Assembly: GCA_903847935.1 (NCBI GenBank)
Contig: CAINEX010000073.1
Location: 1-44,192 of the forward strand
DNA length: 44,192 nt
Reading direction: 5' to 3'
Source of the DNA: an uncultured Spartobacteria bacterium
GTDB lineage: Bacteria; Verrucomicrobiota; Verrucomicrobiia; Chthoniobacterales; UBA6821
A model generated the notes under the pieces. That model saw nothing but the letters and a program-made list of their open reading frames with translations. It was not told the DNA's origin and did no database searches. Positions 24,982 through 33,126 of this stretch are shown piece by piece (the first letter of the stretch is position 1; each line of letters begins with the position of its first letter). The position numbers and the translations under genes are program-made.

Positions 24982-25497
24982 TCATGGAACTGAAAGAAGC
25001 ATGACGTATCGTTGCAATGCTCGTTTTGATGCAGGGGCGGATGCTGGAGAGGCCACGATGACTTCCGCCGTTGTGATTCGAGGCATTGATTCCATGGGTG
25101 CTAATACGACGGTTACGACAGCAGTCGCATCGGCTTCAGAAATTCCCGATGCTGCTTCCTCAGTGCTTATGAGGCGGATGGGGTTGCAGGTGGAATTATA
25201 AAGGAGTAAGTGAGAGGAGCTGACAGCTGGATTCACGTGCTCCCAGAGTATGCTCCCGTCTCTACTCCCAATGGGGAACTTTCTCCACCCTGTCTTATCG
25301 GAGATATTCAGGGATTCCATGATTCCTGAGACAATAAGAGTTGCCCTCGCTTCCTGGATGCTCTCTCTTTCGGTGACATGGGCCACCGGAAAGAGTGTGA
25401 GAAGACCCGTCGCGGCAACAGCAAAGAGAATCATGGCGAGCAGGACCTCCGTCAGGGTGAAGGCTGCTCGCTGGTGATCTCGCCCCCTTCTTTTCAT
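24982..25497 (-). CDS. Verru_Chthon cassette protein B (pseudopilin)
   Basis: This 171-residue protein has the prepilin N-terminus HQRAAFTLTEVLLAMILFAVAATGLLTLFPV. The residue before the expected cleavage site is Ala, not the usual Gly, while Phe+1 and Glu+5 are kept. Prepilin peptidases tolerate Ala poorly in model systems, so processing may be reduced or the local enzyme may differ. The second half contains VASGIMESLNISD-like helix text and VTVVLAPMESMPRITTAEVIV. It overlaps gene D by 4 bp. The assignment to cassette protein B rests on position and N-terminal pattern. Confidence 0.83.
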   Translation of the reverse strand: MKRRGRDHQRAAFTLTEVLLAMILFAVAATGLLTLFPVAHVTERESIQEARATLIVSGIMESLNISDKTGWRKFPIGSRDGSILWEHVNPAVSSSHLLLYNSTCNPIRLISTEEAASGISEADATAVVTVVLAPMESMPRITTAEVIVASPASAPASKRALQRYVMLLSVP

Positions 25498-26054
25498 TGA
25501 TAAGAAGCACGACCTGTGGCGCGTGAAAGAGCCACGGAGCCGGGTGCAGGCCCCGAGGTGGATAAAAAATCGAGCTGGAGGCTCTTACTCCCGGGCTTGG
25601 GGACTCCGATCCGGCCGGACCGTAGGAACATGACGCTCCCAAAGCTTTCTTTGCTTGATGCTGTCTTGCCGTTTAGGCAGGCAACGAGAACATCCTCCGG
25701 GGGAGTCTCTTCCATGAGGGTGTTTTTATCACCCCGGAAGGAGATACCGGCAGGGAGTTTGAGCCAGCTTCCCTGAGGAGTGGCGCCATTAGTCTCCATC
25801 GTGACAACACGAAGAGAATCGGGGGTTTTATCCCCGGTGTGCCTAAAGATAACCCAGACGTTCTTTTTTGCACCCTGTGCAGTGACTCTTGCTCCTTCCA
25901 GCACATCCATGACAATTCCGATGGCCGACCTTCTGGCATGGGCCCTTGAGAGGGATGTCCACGAGGGAATCACCAGTAATGCTAGGGCCGCTATCACGGT
26001 GACTGTGACGAGTAATTCTAGAAGAGTGACTCCGGAGGATGCTTTTCGTTTCAC
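25494..26054 (-). CDS. Verru_Chthon cassette protein D (GspH-like pseudopilin)
   Basis: This 186-residue protein has the prepilin signature SSGVTLLELLVTVTVIAALALLVIPSW (cleavage after Gly, Glu at +5). RAHARRSAIGIVMDVLEGARVTAQGAKKNVWV follows, which is typical of GspH/FimT-like pseudopilins, where the helix leads into a beta domain. It is the first gene of the cassette operon. The cassette products would be inserted in the inner membrane, cleaved by a prepilin peptidase and assembled into a short fibre. No prepilin peptidase, ATPase or secretin is encoded in the window. Confidence 0.85.
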   Translation of the reverse strand: MKRKASSGVTLLELLVTVTVIAALALLVIPSWTSLSRAHARRSAIGIVMDVLEGARVTAQGAKKNVWVIFRHTGDKTPDSLRVVTMETNGATPQGSWLKLPAGISFRGDKNTLMEETPPEDVLVACLNGKTASSKESFGSVMFLRSGRIGVPKPGSKSLQLDFLSTSGPAPGSVALSRATGRASYQ

Positions 26055-26171
26055 ACTAAATACCTGTTCGTACAGAAGCAGATAGGGTGAATAAACGTCT
26101 TGTGCTGGGCGATATAAATCCTGACTGAGTGATCGGCCGCGATTTACCCAACCAGTCTGTAGGGGATGTTT

Positions 26172-26579
26172 CTAAAATGCCCTGATGACCGAAAACCCTG
26201 CCCAGATGCCAAGGACGCAGAGCACGACTGAGAGGAGGATGTTCAAAAAGGCTCCCATGAGATTGCCCTGTTCGATGAAGAGGAATGTCTGGAGACTGAA
26301 TGAGGAGAACGTCGTGTAGCCGCCAAGGACTCCAATCATCAGGAAGGTGCGCGCTCCGGGTGCGAAGATCAGCTTTCCTGGTTCGGATTCCCCATACCCT
26401 GCAAGTAAGCCCATCAGGATGGCGCCGGTGACATTCACCATGATCGTTCCGAAGGGGAATTGATTGCCCAGCCACTTATTCACGAGATCAGTCATCCCAA
26501 TGCGCCCGACGGAACCAATGGCTCCTCCCATTCCTGCCAGCAAATAGGGATGCTTGAGTAGGGCCGTGAAAAAAGACAT
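26172..26579 (-). CDS. crcB: CrcB-family fluoride channel
   Basis: This 135-residue protein has four membrane helices and the CrcB/Fluc pattern: GMGGAIGSVGRIGMTDLV, FPFGTIMVNVTGAILMG (conserved Asn) and GVLGGYTTFSSFSLQTF (the TTFSSF segment that lines the pore with Phe residues and the Na+ site). CrcB dimers export fluoride and protect the cell from it. The start is the ATG at 26579. I examined the upstream region for a fluoride riboswitch and did not find the conserved core. It lies 117 bp before the pseudopilin operon in the same direction; a functional link is not obvious. Confidence 0.93.
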   Translation of the reverse strand: MSFFTALLKHPYLLAGMGGAIGSVGRIGMTDLVNKWLGNQFPFGTIMVNVTGAILMGLLAGYGESEPGKLIFAPGARTFLMIGVLGGYTTFSSFSLQTFLFIEQGNLMGAFLNILLSVVLCVLGIWAGFSVIRAF

Positions 26580-26697
26580 GGGAAATGTTGATCAGGATGT
26601 CCCACCTTGGGTCAAGTCGTTGATTTAAAGCGAGAAATCTGGAGATTGATGGAGGTAATCGCCGTTGAAGCTTTTTGCCCTGTCTGATAATGAATGA

Positions 26698-27267
26698 ATG
26701 ATGAGGACTCAATTTCCCCCGCTCCTACTAATGACTCTTCTTTGTCTTGGCCTTCCCTTGGAGGCCCAAGATGCTGCTCCACCAGATACCTTTGCTCCCA
26801 CCCGGGTATCCATCTTGGATGCGAAAGCCTATCTTAGCCCTCTTCCCAAGAGCGGCGTGGTTCCCCTCAAGACAATCGCCGGGGACTTTGCCACGAATGC
26901 AGTGGCGGCCTCGGGAAAATACTCGAAACGCCGCATTACAGTTTTAGGTAGGATCGCCTCGTTGCGTAAGGGACATGGTTATAACAAGGCACTCGTCGTC
27001 ACCCTGCAGGACCGCTCGGCTTCCTTGCCAGCGGTGAAGGCGGAATTCCTTTCAGGATCAATCCCGGAAAACAGCGAATTTGATGTTTCCGGCGAGGGAG
27101 GGCAGGCCACTCTTCTGAGACGCGATCGATATGGGATGATTCTGAGCCGTACCCCCTACCTGTCCGTGGGCCAGAAGGTCGAAATATCCGGCTTTGTCAA
27201 AGGACTCGATGTGGGGGATATCGTTTTATCGGATTGCCGATTGGGAACGGGACAAAGTGACCAATAA
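26698..27267 (+). CDS. Secreted OB-fold-like protein, function unknown
   Basis: This 189-residue protein has a signal peptide (MMRTQFPPLLLMTLLCLGLPLEAQ). Its body, including YSKRRITVLGRIASL, ALVVTLQDRSASLPAVKAEF and LSVGQKVEISGFVKGLDVGDIVLSDCRLG, has the strand pattern of the tRNA_anti-like (OB-fold) family of bacterial secreted proteins. Those proteins often have a Y-x-K-x-V-x-V-x-G-x-V motif, seen here as YSKRRITVLGRI. No catalytic residues are apparent. Two ATG codons are adjacent at the start (26698 and 26701). Its neighbours do not suggest a pathway. Confidence 0.6.
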   Translation: MMRTQFPPLLLMTLLCLGLPLEAQDAAPPDTFAPTRVSILDAKAYLSPLPKSGVVPLKTIAGDFATNAVAASGKYSKRRITVLGRIASLRKGHGYNKALVVTLQDRSASLPAVKAEFLSGSIPENSEFDVSGEGGQATLLRRDRYGMILSRTPYLSVGQKVEISGFVKGLDVGDIVLSDCRLGTGQSDQ

Positions 27268-27350
27268 GTCGCGACGATAATCCTTTGAGATCCAAGACTA
27301 TTCTGACATAACTCGGGCTTAGGCGACAGATCCCCCAATCTAAAAATCTC

Positions 27351-27683
27351 ATGCCAAATCAAGAAGAGGAACTTTCCCAGGTTGTCGATCCCGAGACGGA
27401 GTCGAAACCCAAAGTTCGGAAAGTAGCCATGATTTCTCCTGGGTTTAGGGAACCCGTAGAGACCTCCGTTTTGCACCCCAAGGTCTTGGGCTTGAAGATG
27501 CCTTCAAATCCGAGTGATCTTAGAAATGTCAAAATGGGTCTGGTTGCCCTGGCTGTTGCGTTTGTGATCTTTATCGGACTGGAATATAAGCAGGTCTATG
27601 AAGCCGCCCGCGAGGGGAAGCATCAGTTGCATGCAGTGGCTCATGATGCCAAGCATTCGATTCTCGAATTTCTAAAAAAGTAA
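27351..27683 (+). CDS. Small single-pass membrane protein, function unknown
   Basis: This 110-residue protein has a charged N-terminal region (MPNQEEELSQVVDPETESK), one membrane helix (about 61-76, KMGLVALAVAFVIFIGLEY) and a C-terminal amphipathic segment ending in HSILEFLKK. I recognise no family. The membrane helix sits two thirds along the chain, as in the single-pass trio at 18339-21394, but the MNR helix of that group is absent. It is followed by a perfect hairpin at 27701-27721. Confidence 0.55.
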   Translation: MPNQEEELSQVVDPETESKPKVRKVAMISPGFREPVETSVLHPKVLGLKMPSNPSDLRNVKMGLVALAVAFVIFIGLEYKQVYEAAREGKHQLHAVAHDAKHSILEFLKK

Positions 27684-27700
27684 TTCAGAGTGGTGGGGAG

Positions 27701-27721
27701 TGTTCTCAAAGATTGAGAACA
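27701..27721. terminator. Perfect 9-bp hairpin TGTTCTCAA / TTGAGAACA
   Basis: A 9-bp perfect stem with an AGA loop lies 18 bp after the small membrane-protein gene and 87 bp before the DEAD-box helicase gene. There is no T-run, so it is either a weak terminator or an operator. The half site GTTCTC...GAGAAC is also the outer part of the palindrome at 43551-43566. Only the base pairing is seen directly. Confidence 0.45.
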
Positions 27722-27807
27722 TATGAACAAGTTCTTCCTCTTGATCTAATCCCGTGCATTTCCCACACATTGGGCCATAGTACCCGACTAGCTTCTTCAT
27801 CTTTCCC

Positions 27808-29238
27808 ATGCCATTCCGCTCGCTCGGCCTTGATGCCGCCATTCTCAAAGCCGTCCAAGAAACGGGCTATACTGAACCCACGCCAATTCAATCTGCGGCG
27901 ATTCCGTTGATCCTCCAGAGACGTGACCTTATCGGCATTGCGCAGACAGGCACGGGAAAAACGGCTGCATTCACCCTGCCCATTCTATCCATTCTCGCAG
28001 AGGCTCCGGTTTCCGGTATCCGGGCGCTTGTGATCGCCCCGACACGAGAACTCGTGGTTCAGATCGAGGAGAATGTCCGTGCGTACGCAAAACATTTACA
28101 ACTCTCCATGGCCACGATTTATGGTGGAGTCAGTGAAAAGCCCCAGATCAAGGCTCTCGAGCATGGCGTGGACATCGTGATCGCCACCCCGGGACGGCTG
28201 CTTGATATCATTAGGGGAAGGGAGAAGGCCTTTGCGGGCATCGAGTTTCTCGTCCTCGATGAAGCGGATAGGATGCTCGATATGGGATTCGTCCCGGCAA
28301 TCCGCCAAATCGTCAAGTTGCTGCCAAAAAAGCGCCAGACACTCTTTTTTTCCGCAACCCTCTCCCGAGAAATCGAGAAACTAACCGGAGAGTTTCTGCA
28401 GGAGCCCGAGACGGTTGAAATCGGTCGTCGCTCCAATCCGGCTGATACGGTTTCCCAGTCAGTCTATGAGATTCCCCAGCACCTCAAGCCGGGAATGCTC
28501 CTGCACCTTCTGCAGGATCCAAAATTCAACATGGTCCTTGTCTTCACGAGAACCAAACACGGGGCCGATAGGATTGCCAGACGCTTGGAGCAGGCAAAGA
28601 TCACGACTGGCACGATCCACTCCAACCGATCCCAAAATCAGCGTCTGCGGGCACTCAATGAATTCCGAGAGGGCAAGATCCGTGTCCTTGTGGCGACCGA
28701 TATCGCGGCGCGAGGCATCGATGTCGACGGCATCTCTCATGTCGTGAACTACGACTTTCCACCCCACCACGAGGACTACGTCCACCGGATAGGGCGTACT
28801 GGTCGCGCCAAGGCTGTTGGAGAGGCAGTCAGTTTTGTGAGCAGGGAAGATGACGATGCGCTTCGGGCACTCGAGCGCTTCACCCGCCGTGGTATTCCCC
28901 GTGTGAAGGCGGAGGGATTTGATTATACAGCCCCTGCGCCGCCAAGAGATCCCAATGGAGGTCGTCGTCCGCCTCGAAGGCCGGGAGAAGTCCGTGCTCC
29001 ACGCCCGAATCTTCATCGTGGGAACAGGCAGGATCGCTCCGCCGAGGGGGATAAGTCTCAGATTCGAGGCGATGCCAGGTCAGAACCTTCCCAGGGAGCC
29101 CCTCGCCAATCCCGATCAAGAGGAAGAAGCGATGGCAAGCCACGCAATATTTCGATGAGTGGCGAACCGGGCAAGGCCGCGGGCGGTCCTTCAAAAAAAG
29201 GAGGTATCGGTCGCTTCCTAGGCTTCGGTCGCCGCTAA
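27808..29238 (+). CDS. DEAD-box ATP-dependent RNA helicase (RhlE-like)
   Basis: This 476-residue protein contains all helicase motifs in order: the Q motif (YTEPTPIQ), motif I AQTGTGKT (45-52), Ia PTRELVVQ, Ib TPGRLLD, II DEAD (151-154), III SAT (182-184), V ARGIDVDGISHVVNYDFP and VI HRIGRTGRA. RecA domain 2 is followed by a long basic, Gly/Arg/Pro-rich tail (from about 370) expected to bind RNA nonspecifically. The size and tail fit RhlE-type helicases, which remodel ribosomal RNA or assist the RNA degradosome, often at low temperature. It starts at ATG 27808. A hairpin terminator follows. Confidence 0.95.
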   Translation: MPFRSLGLDAAILKAVQETGYTEPTPIQSAAIPLILQRRDLIGIAQTGTGKTAAFTLPILSILAEAPVSGIRALVIAPTRELVVQIEENVRAYAKHLQLSMATIYGGVSEKPQIKALEHGVDIVIATPGRLLDIIRGREKAFAGIEFLVLDEADRMLDMGFVPAIRQIVKLLPKKRQTLFFSATLSREIEKLTGEFLQEPETVEIGRRSNPADTVSQSVYEIPQHLKPGMLLHLLQDPKFNMVLVFTRTKHGADRIARRLEQAKITTGTIHSNRSQNQRLRALNEFREGKIRVLVATDIAARGIDVDGISHVVNYDFPPHHEDYVHRIGRTGRAKAVGEAVSFVSREDDDALRALERFTRRGIPRVKAEGFDYTAPAPPRDPNGGRRPPRRPGEVRAPRPNLHRGNRQDRSAEGDKSQIRGDARSEPSQGAPRQSRSRGRSDGKPRNISMSGEPGKAAGGPSKKGGIGRFLGFGRR

Positions 29239-29253
29239 TTGATCCAACAGGAT

Positions 29254-29290
29254 CGAGAAGGTCTTTCTCGGTCACTTCCTTTTCTCGTTT
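29254..29290 (+). terminator. Probable rho-independent terminator after the DEAD-box gene
   Basis: CGAGAA (29254-29259) pairs with TTCTCG (29265-29270) around a GGTCT loop. Pyrimidine-rich text ending in TTTTCTCGTTTTT follows within 20 nt. It sits 16 bp after the helicase stop codon. Confidence 0.6.
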
Positions 29291-29333
29291 TTAGCTTCCC
29301 AAGGAGAGTGGGTTTTTTTAGATTTAAAGGGTT

Positions 29334-30392
29334 ATGAGTTCTTTCATCACAAGGATTTTCAGTGATTCTTCAAGTGATCTTCGCGGCAAAATCGCTGCTA
29401 TGCTTGCTCTCCTTGTCGGATTTAATCTGGTCGCTTGGGGATGGGCGTTGACCTCTTTTCACTCTTTCCCCGTGCTGCTCGGAACGGCCCTTCTCGCTTA
29501 CGGTTTCGGCCTCCGTCACGCCGTGGACGCCGATCACATTGCGGCCATTGATAATGTCACTCGAAAAATGATGCAGCAGGGGAAGCGTCCCGTGGCCGTA
29601 GGGTTCATGTTTTCACTGGGACACTCCACGGTCGTTGTTCTAGCTAGCATTGCGGTTGCCGTGGCGGCAAATTCATTCAAGATGCAACTTGATGCCCTGC
29701 ATCACATGGGTGGCGTGATTGGGACGATGATTTCATCGGCATTCCTATTGCTGATCGCCATCATGAATCTGGCGATCTTCTCTTCCATAGCAAAGGCTTT
29801 CCAACGCGTCCGTCATGGCGAGCCTTATTCCGAGGATGATTTTGATATGCTGCTGGCGAATCGTGGGTTCCTCTCCCGACTTTTACGTCCTCTATTCGGT
29901 CTGATCTCCGAAAGTTGGCACATGTATCCGCTCGGATTTCTTTTCGGTTTGGGATTCGATACGGCTACGGAAATCAGTCTGCTCGGTATTTCCGCCACGG
30001 AAGCCGCAAAGGGACTGCCGGTCTTGTCGATTCTTGTCTTCCCGATTCTCTTCACGGCCGGGATGAGCCTCATTGATTCCATTGATGGAATCATGATGTT
30101 GGGGGCCTATGGTTGGGCATTCATCAAGCCGATCCGTAAGCTCTACTACAACATGACCATCACCCTAGTATCGGTCGTGGTCGCCATTGTTGTCGGAGGC
30201 ATTGAGGCTTTGGGACTTATCGGCGATCAACTCAAATTGGAAGGCCCTGTCTGGAAGGCGATTGGATCCCTGAATGATCACTTCGGAACAATCGGCTATC
30301 TTATCATCGGAATCTTCGCGGTTAGTTGGGCCCTCTCACTGATGATATATCGGTTCAAAGGATTCGATCGCTTGGAAGCGGGCATCCATTGA
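29334..30392 (+). CDS. NiCoT-family nickel/cobalt transporter (HoxN/NixA)
   Basis: This 352-residue protein has about eight membrane helices and the NiCoT signature RHAVDADHIAAIDN (61-74; the H-x4-D-H metal site, His62...Asp67-His68). Further family motifs are FSLGHSTVV and LGFDTATE. These permeases import Ni2+ or Co2+ with high affinity for urease, hydrogenase or cobalamin enzymes; none of those is in the window, so the metal cannot be fixed. It starts at ATG 29334 just after a terminator, so it is probably transcribed on its own. It is convergent with the next gene, 5 bp away. Confidence 0.92.
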   Translation: MSSFITRIFSDSSSDLRGKIAAMLALLVGFNLVAWGWALTSFHSFPVLLGTALLAYGFGLRHAVDADHIAAIDNVTRKMMQQGKRPVAVGFMFSLGHSTVVVLASIAVAVAANSFKMQLDALHHMGGVIGTMISSAFLLLIAIMNLAIFSSIAKAFQRVRHGEPYSEDDFDMLLANRGFLSRLLRPLFGLISESWHMYPLGFLFGLGFDTATEISLLGISATEAAKGLPVLSILVFPILFTAGMSLIDSIDGIMMLGAYGWAFIKPIRKLYYNMTITLVSVVVAIVVGGIEALGLIGDQLKLEGPVWKAIGSLNDHFGTIGYLIIGIFAVSWALSLMIYRFKGFDRLEAGIH

Positions 30393-30397
30393 CGGGT

Positions 30398-30988
30398 TCA
30401 GTGAGCACCCTGTAGTACGATCTCGGTGATACCGGGTTGTTGCGAGGTTTTCCCCGGATAGATTTCATCGATCGTCAATTCGATTAGGTCACCCTCATTG
30501 AGTTGAATGTCCTCAAAGTGAAAGTCCTGCCAGCGCCACGTATCTGCAAGGTGCAACCGCGCAATCGGCTTGTGATTCACGTTTAGGGTAATCGTCTTCA
30601 CGCGTGCGTAGCCTTGGAATTCCTCACGCGTACGGATCACACCATTGGCGATGGTCATTCCATAGAATGGGGTGTCTCGGCAGTCAGGAGGAAGCTTCTT
30701 GGGAATCCGGAACTGGATGATCTCACCAGGTCCCGAGGTTCTGGAGATCCAGGCACTCTTGGCATCGTCGTCGCAGAGTTCGGAGGCCGGGGCCATCGTC
30801 GAGGCTGAACTCCCGGCTAGTGTCTCCCAAAAGAAGGCACAGCGAAGTGAACACCCACCCATCAACTCTTGGAGCACCGGGTCGCCAACCTTGGGTTTGA
30901 TTAGAGGGATGGAACTGGCGCGAATAGCTGGCAAGGAGACCATCAGGGCCAGAAAGCTAAAAACAAGAGGAAGTTGCCTCAGGCACAT
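30398..30988 (-). CDS. Secreted protein with NADase-type glycan-binding (discoidin-like) domain
   Basis: This 196-residue protein has a signal peptide (MCLRQLPLVFSFLALMVSLPAIRA). The rest resembles the NADase-type glycan-binding domain, a galactose-binding-like beta sandwich: DDDAKSAWISRTSGPGEIIQF, FYGMTIANGVIRTREEFQGYARVKTITL, IARLHLADT and IELTIDEIYPGKTSQQPGITEIVL. In this family the D-x-x-x-A-W start and the I-x-N-G and E-I-Y-x-G segments are conserved. The protein has no catalytic domain, so it is presumably a binding module for an extracellular glycan or surface. Its start overlaps the end of the Fur-family gene by 10 bp, so it may be translated from the same transcript and be zinc-regulated. 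Confidence 0.7.
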   Translation of the reverse strand: MCLRQLPLVFSFLALMVSLPAIRASSIPLIKPKVGDPVLQELMGGCSLRCAFFWETLAGSSASTMAPASELCDDDAKSAWISRTSGPGEIIQFRIPKKLPPDCRDTPFYGMTIANGVIRTREEFQGYARVKTITLNVNHKPIARLHLADTWRWQDFHFEDIQLNEGDLIELTIDEIYPGKTSQQPGITEIVLQGAH

Positions 30989-31356
30989 GCTTTGCAGAGT
31001 CCGTGGAGAGTGATCTCATGATCGGTTACTTGAAATCCGGCAGGAACCAATTTTTTGATTCCTTCCACGCATTTTTCCAAGTCAAAGACCGTATGGCATT
31101 TTTGGCAGAGAAAGTGGTGGTGATGCCCTTTGTCAGAGCGTTCGTAACGGGGTGCTTGTCCTGGAATTTCAACACAACTAACCAGCCCCTCCTCTTGGAG
31201 GGTTTTAAGCGATCGGTAGACGGTAGCGATCCCAAGGGAGGGGACATCCTTTAACGCCAAGTTATGGATCTCATCAGGAAGCAGGGGACCCTCCTGGGTT
31301 GCCAGGACGGACTTGATGGCCTCTTTCTGTTTGGTGGTGCGACGCTCGAGTGACAA
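30979..31356 (-). CDS. zur: Fur-family metalloregulator, probably Zur
   Basis: This 125-residue protein has a winged-helix DNA-binding half (RRTTKQKEAIKSVLAT, HNLALKDVPSLGIATVYRSLKTLQEEG) and a metal-binding half. The His cluster HHHHFLC (78-84) and the two Cys pairs Cys84-x2-Cys87 and Cys121-x2-Cys124 form the structural zinc site of Fur-family proteins. Since it is divergent from a znuACB operon, Zur is the best call, but Fur or PerR function cannot be excluded by sequence. It starts with TTG at 31356, since no in-frame ATG lies upstream before a stop. An inverted repeat in the divergent gap may be its operator. Confidence 0.82.
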   Translation of the reverse strand: MSLERRTTKQKEAIKSVLATQEGPLLPDEIHNLALKDVPSLGIATVYRSLKTLQEEGLVSCVEIPGQAPRYERSDKGHHHHFLCQKCHTVFDLEKCVEGIKKLVPAGFQVTDHEITLHGLCKACA

Positions 31357-31427
31357 GGGTGCAACTTGAGCTGTTGAAGACGCTATTTCAAGTCATCAAC
31401 AAAGAACTCAGAAAGCCGAGACAAGGG

Positions 31428-31447
31428 ATCTCATTCTTTATTGAGAT
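31428..31447. promoter_or_regulatory. Candidate Zur operator between zur and znuA
   Basis: ATCTCA (31428-31433) and TGAGAT (31442-31447) form a perfect 6-bp inverted repeat around an 8-nt A+T-rich spacer in the 132-bp divergent gap. The position is right for a regulator that represses both directions in high zinc. The sequence does not match a Zur consensus that I can cite for this phylum, so the assignment is inferred from location. Confidence 0.4.
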
Positions 31448-31488
31448 TGACTTATCAGTATCGCAATACATAAATTTTGCTGAAGCTT

Positions 31489-32325
31489 ATGATCAATCAT
31501 TTCACGTTCCTGGTTGTCATCACATGCTTGCTGGGTGCTACGACGCTTCGCAGCCAATCGGTGAATATTGTTGCTGCGGAGAACTTCTACGGCGGAGTCG
31601 CGGCTCAGGTTGCGGGAACTTCCGCCAAGGTCACGAGTATCATGAGCAACCCGAATCAGGATCCTCACGAGTTTCAGACCGATGCAGCCACAGCCAAGGC
31701 GGTAGCCAATGCCGATATTGTGATTTATTCCGGCATTGGTTACGACACTTGGATGGAGAAGCTGATCGCATCCCAGGCCAAGACCGGGCGTATCGTGATC
31801 AAGGTTTCCGACCTAATAGGGGCCAAGGAGGGGGATAATCCCCACATCTGGTACGATCCCCGGACAATGCCTGCCCTTGTTGCCAGACTGGCATCGGTTC
31901 TTAACAAGCCTGATGCAGTCCCGAGATTCTCCAAGGCGATGCGACCACTTTTTGAGGAGATGGCCAAGTTACAGCCAAAAGCTCAAGGCGTCAAAGTCAC
32001 GGCCACCGAGCCTGTCTTTGGTTATATGGCCACGGCGTTAGGATTTGAGATGCTCAACTACGGCTTCCAGCTCGCCGTGATGAATGACACCGATCCAAGC
32101 TTCAGGCAGACTGCGAACTTTGAAAAAAGCCTCACCACCAAGAACGCAAGGATCCTTTTCTGCAACAGTCAGGTCTCCAATCCCGTAACTCAACGAATGA
32201 AGGATCTGGCAAAAAATAGTGGCATTCCCGTGGTTGGTGTCACGGAGACGCAACCTGCCGATGCCAAAACGTACGTGCAGTGGATGCTCTCGCAGTTGGC
32301 AGCCGTTGATGCTGCCCTGAAATAA
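31489..32325 (+). CDS. znuA: Zinc ABC transporter, substrate-binding protein
   Basis: This cluster A-I metal-binding protein begins with a signal peptide (MINHFTFLVVITCLLGATTLRSQ). After VNIVAAENFYGGVAAQVAG come PHEFQTDAATAKAVANADIVIYSG (first metal-ligand His in DPHEF) and DNPHIWYDP (second His), as in ZnuA/TroA-type zinc or manganese receptors. The long His-rich loop of many ZnuA proteins is absent. I prefer the ATG at 31489; a TTG at 31477 would add four residues ahead of the signal peptide. It is the first gene of znuA-znuC-znuB and lies divergent from the Fur-family regulator, which makes zinc the likeliest substrate. Confidence 0.9.
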   Translation: MINHFTFLVVITCLLGATTLRSQSVNIVAAENFYGGVAAQVAGTSAKVTSIMSNPNQDPHEFQTDAATAKAVANADIVIYSGIGYDTWMEKLIASQAKTGRIVIKVSDLIGAKEGDNPHIWYDPRTMPALVARLASVLNKPDAVPRFSKAMRPLFEEMAKLQPKAQGVKVTATEPVFGYMATALGFEMLNYGFQLAVMNDTDPSFRQTANFEKSLTTKNARILFCNSQVSNPVTQRMKDLAKNSGIPVVGVTETQPADAKTYVQWMLSQLAAVDAALK

Positions 32326-32334
32326 CCCCCGCTG

Positions 32335-33126
32335 ATGACCCCCGCTCTATCGATCCGAGACCTTGGGATTCGCATGGGGGGACGACAAATCCTACATGGC
32401 GTCTCGGCGGAAATTCATGAGGGGGAATTCATCGGAATTTTCGGACCGAATGGCGCCGGAAAGACCACCCTGCTGAGGGCTCTTCTGGGGCTTTGTCCCA
32501 TCAGTTGCGGTGAGTTGCTAGTTTTTGGAAAATCTCCGGGTAAAGCAAACCACTCCATTGGCTATATGCCGCAGCGGGGAGACAGCATCGAAGGAACGGC
32601 CTTGAGCGCACGTTCCTTGGTCTCCGCCGTTCGTCGTGGTGAATCCTGGGGGATCCCTTGGCCCTCCAGCGCTTCGAGGAATGACGTCGCGCTTGCGTTG
32701 GAGCTGGCAGGTGCCTCCTCCTATGCGGATCGACCTTTTTCCGTACTCTCTCCCGGTGAGAAGACTCGTGTCATGCTGGCGCAGTCACTGATCGACAAGC
32801 CCCGTCTTGTTGTTCTTGATGAACCGCTTGCGAGCCTTGATCCCAAAAATCAGATGCTCTTGGTCGAGCATATTGAAAAATTAAGAAAAGAGACCGGAAC
32901 CACGGTGCTGTTCATCGCTCATGACATCAACCCACTCCTCGGTGTGATGGATCGGGTCCTATTCATCGCTGGTGGCGGCGCGGCCCTTGGAACTGTTGAC
33001 GAGGTGATCACAGCTCCATCCCTGACTCGGCTCTACGGAATGGAGATGGATGTCATCAAAACCGATAAACATGTTTTTATCGTAAGTTCGGAGAGTAATG
33101 TCACCGAGGCTGCCTGCCATGCTTGA
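32335..33126 (+). CDS. znuC: Zinc ABC transporter, ATP-binding protein
   Basis: This 263-residue ABC ATPase has Walker A GPNGAGKTTLL (37-47), the Q-loop YMPQRGD, the ABC signature LSPGEKTRVMLAQSL (138-152, LSPGE for LSGGQ), Walker B LVVLDEPLASLDP (158-170) and the switch His in VLFIAHD. It would power ZnuB-mediated zinc uptake. It begins 9 bp after znuA, and its end overlaps the start of the permease gene. The C-terminal segment VDEVITAPSLTRLYGMEMDVI is usual for metal-ion importers of this class. Confidence 0.93.
   Translation: MTPALSIRDLGIRMGGRQILHGVSAEIHEGEFIGIFGPNGAGKTTLLRALLGLCPISCGELLVFGKSPGKANHSIGYMPQRGDSIEGTALSARSLVSAVRRGESWGIPWPSSASRNDVALALELAGASSYADRPFSVLSPGEKTRVMLAQSLIDKPRLVVLDEPLASLDPKNQMLLVEHIEKLRKETGTTVLFIAHDINPLLGVMDRVLFIAGGGAALGTVDEVITAPSLTRLYGMEMDVIKTDKHVFIVSSESNVTEAACHA

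Noticed and set aside
26580-26697. Possible fluoride riboswitch upstream of crcB
   Set aside because: The leader on the minus strand contains GGCGATTACC but lacks the rest of the conserved crcB-motif core and its paired stems.
31471-31488. TTG start for znuA at 31477
   Set aside because: It would put four extra residues ahead of a signal peptide that begins well at the ATG at 31489.
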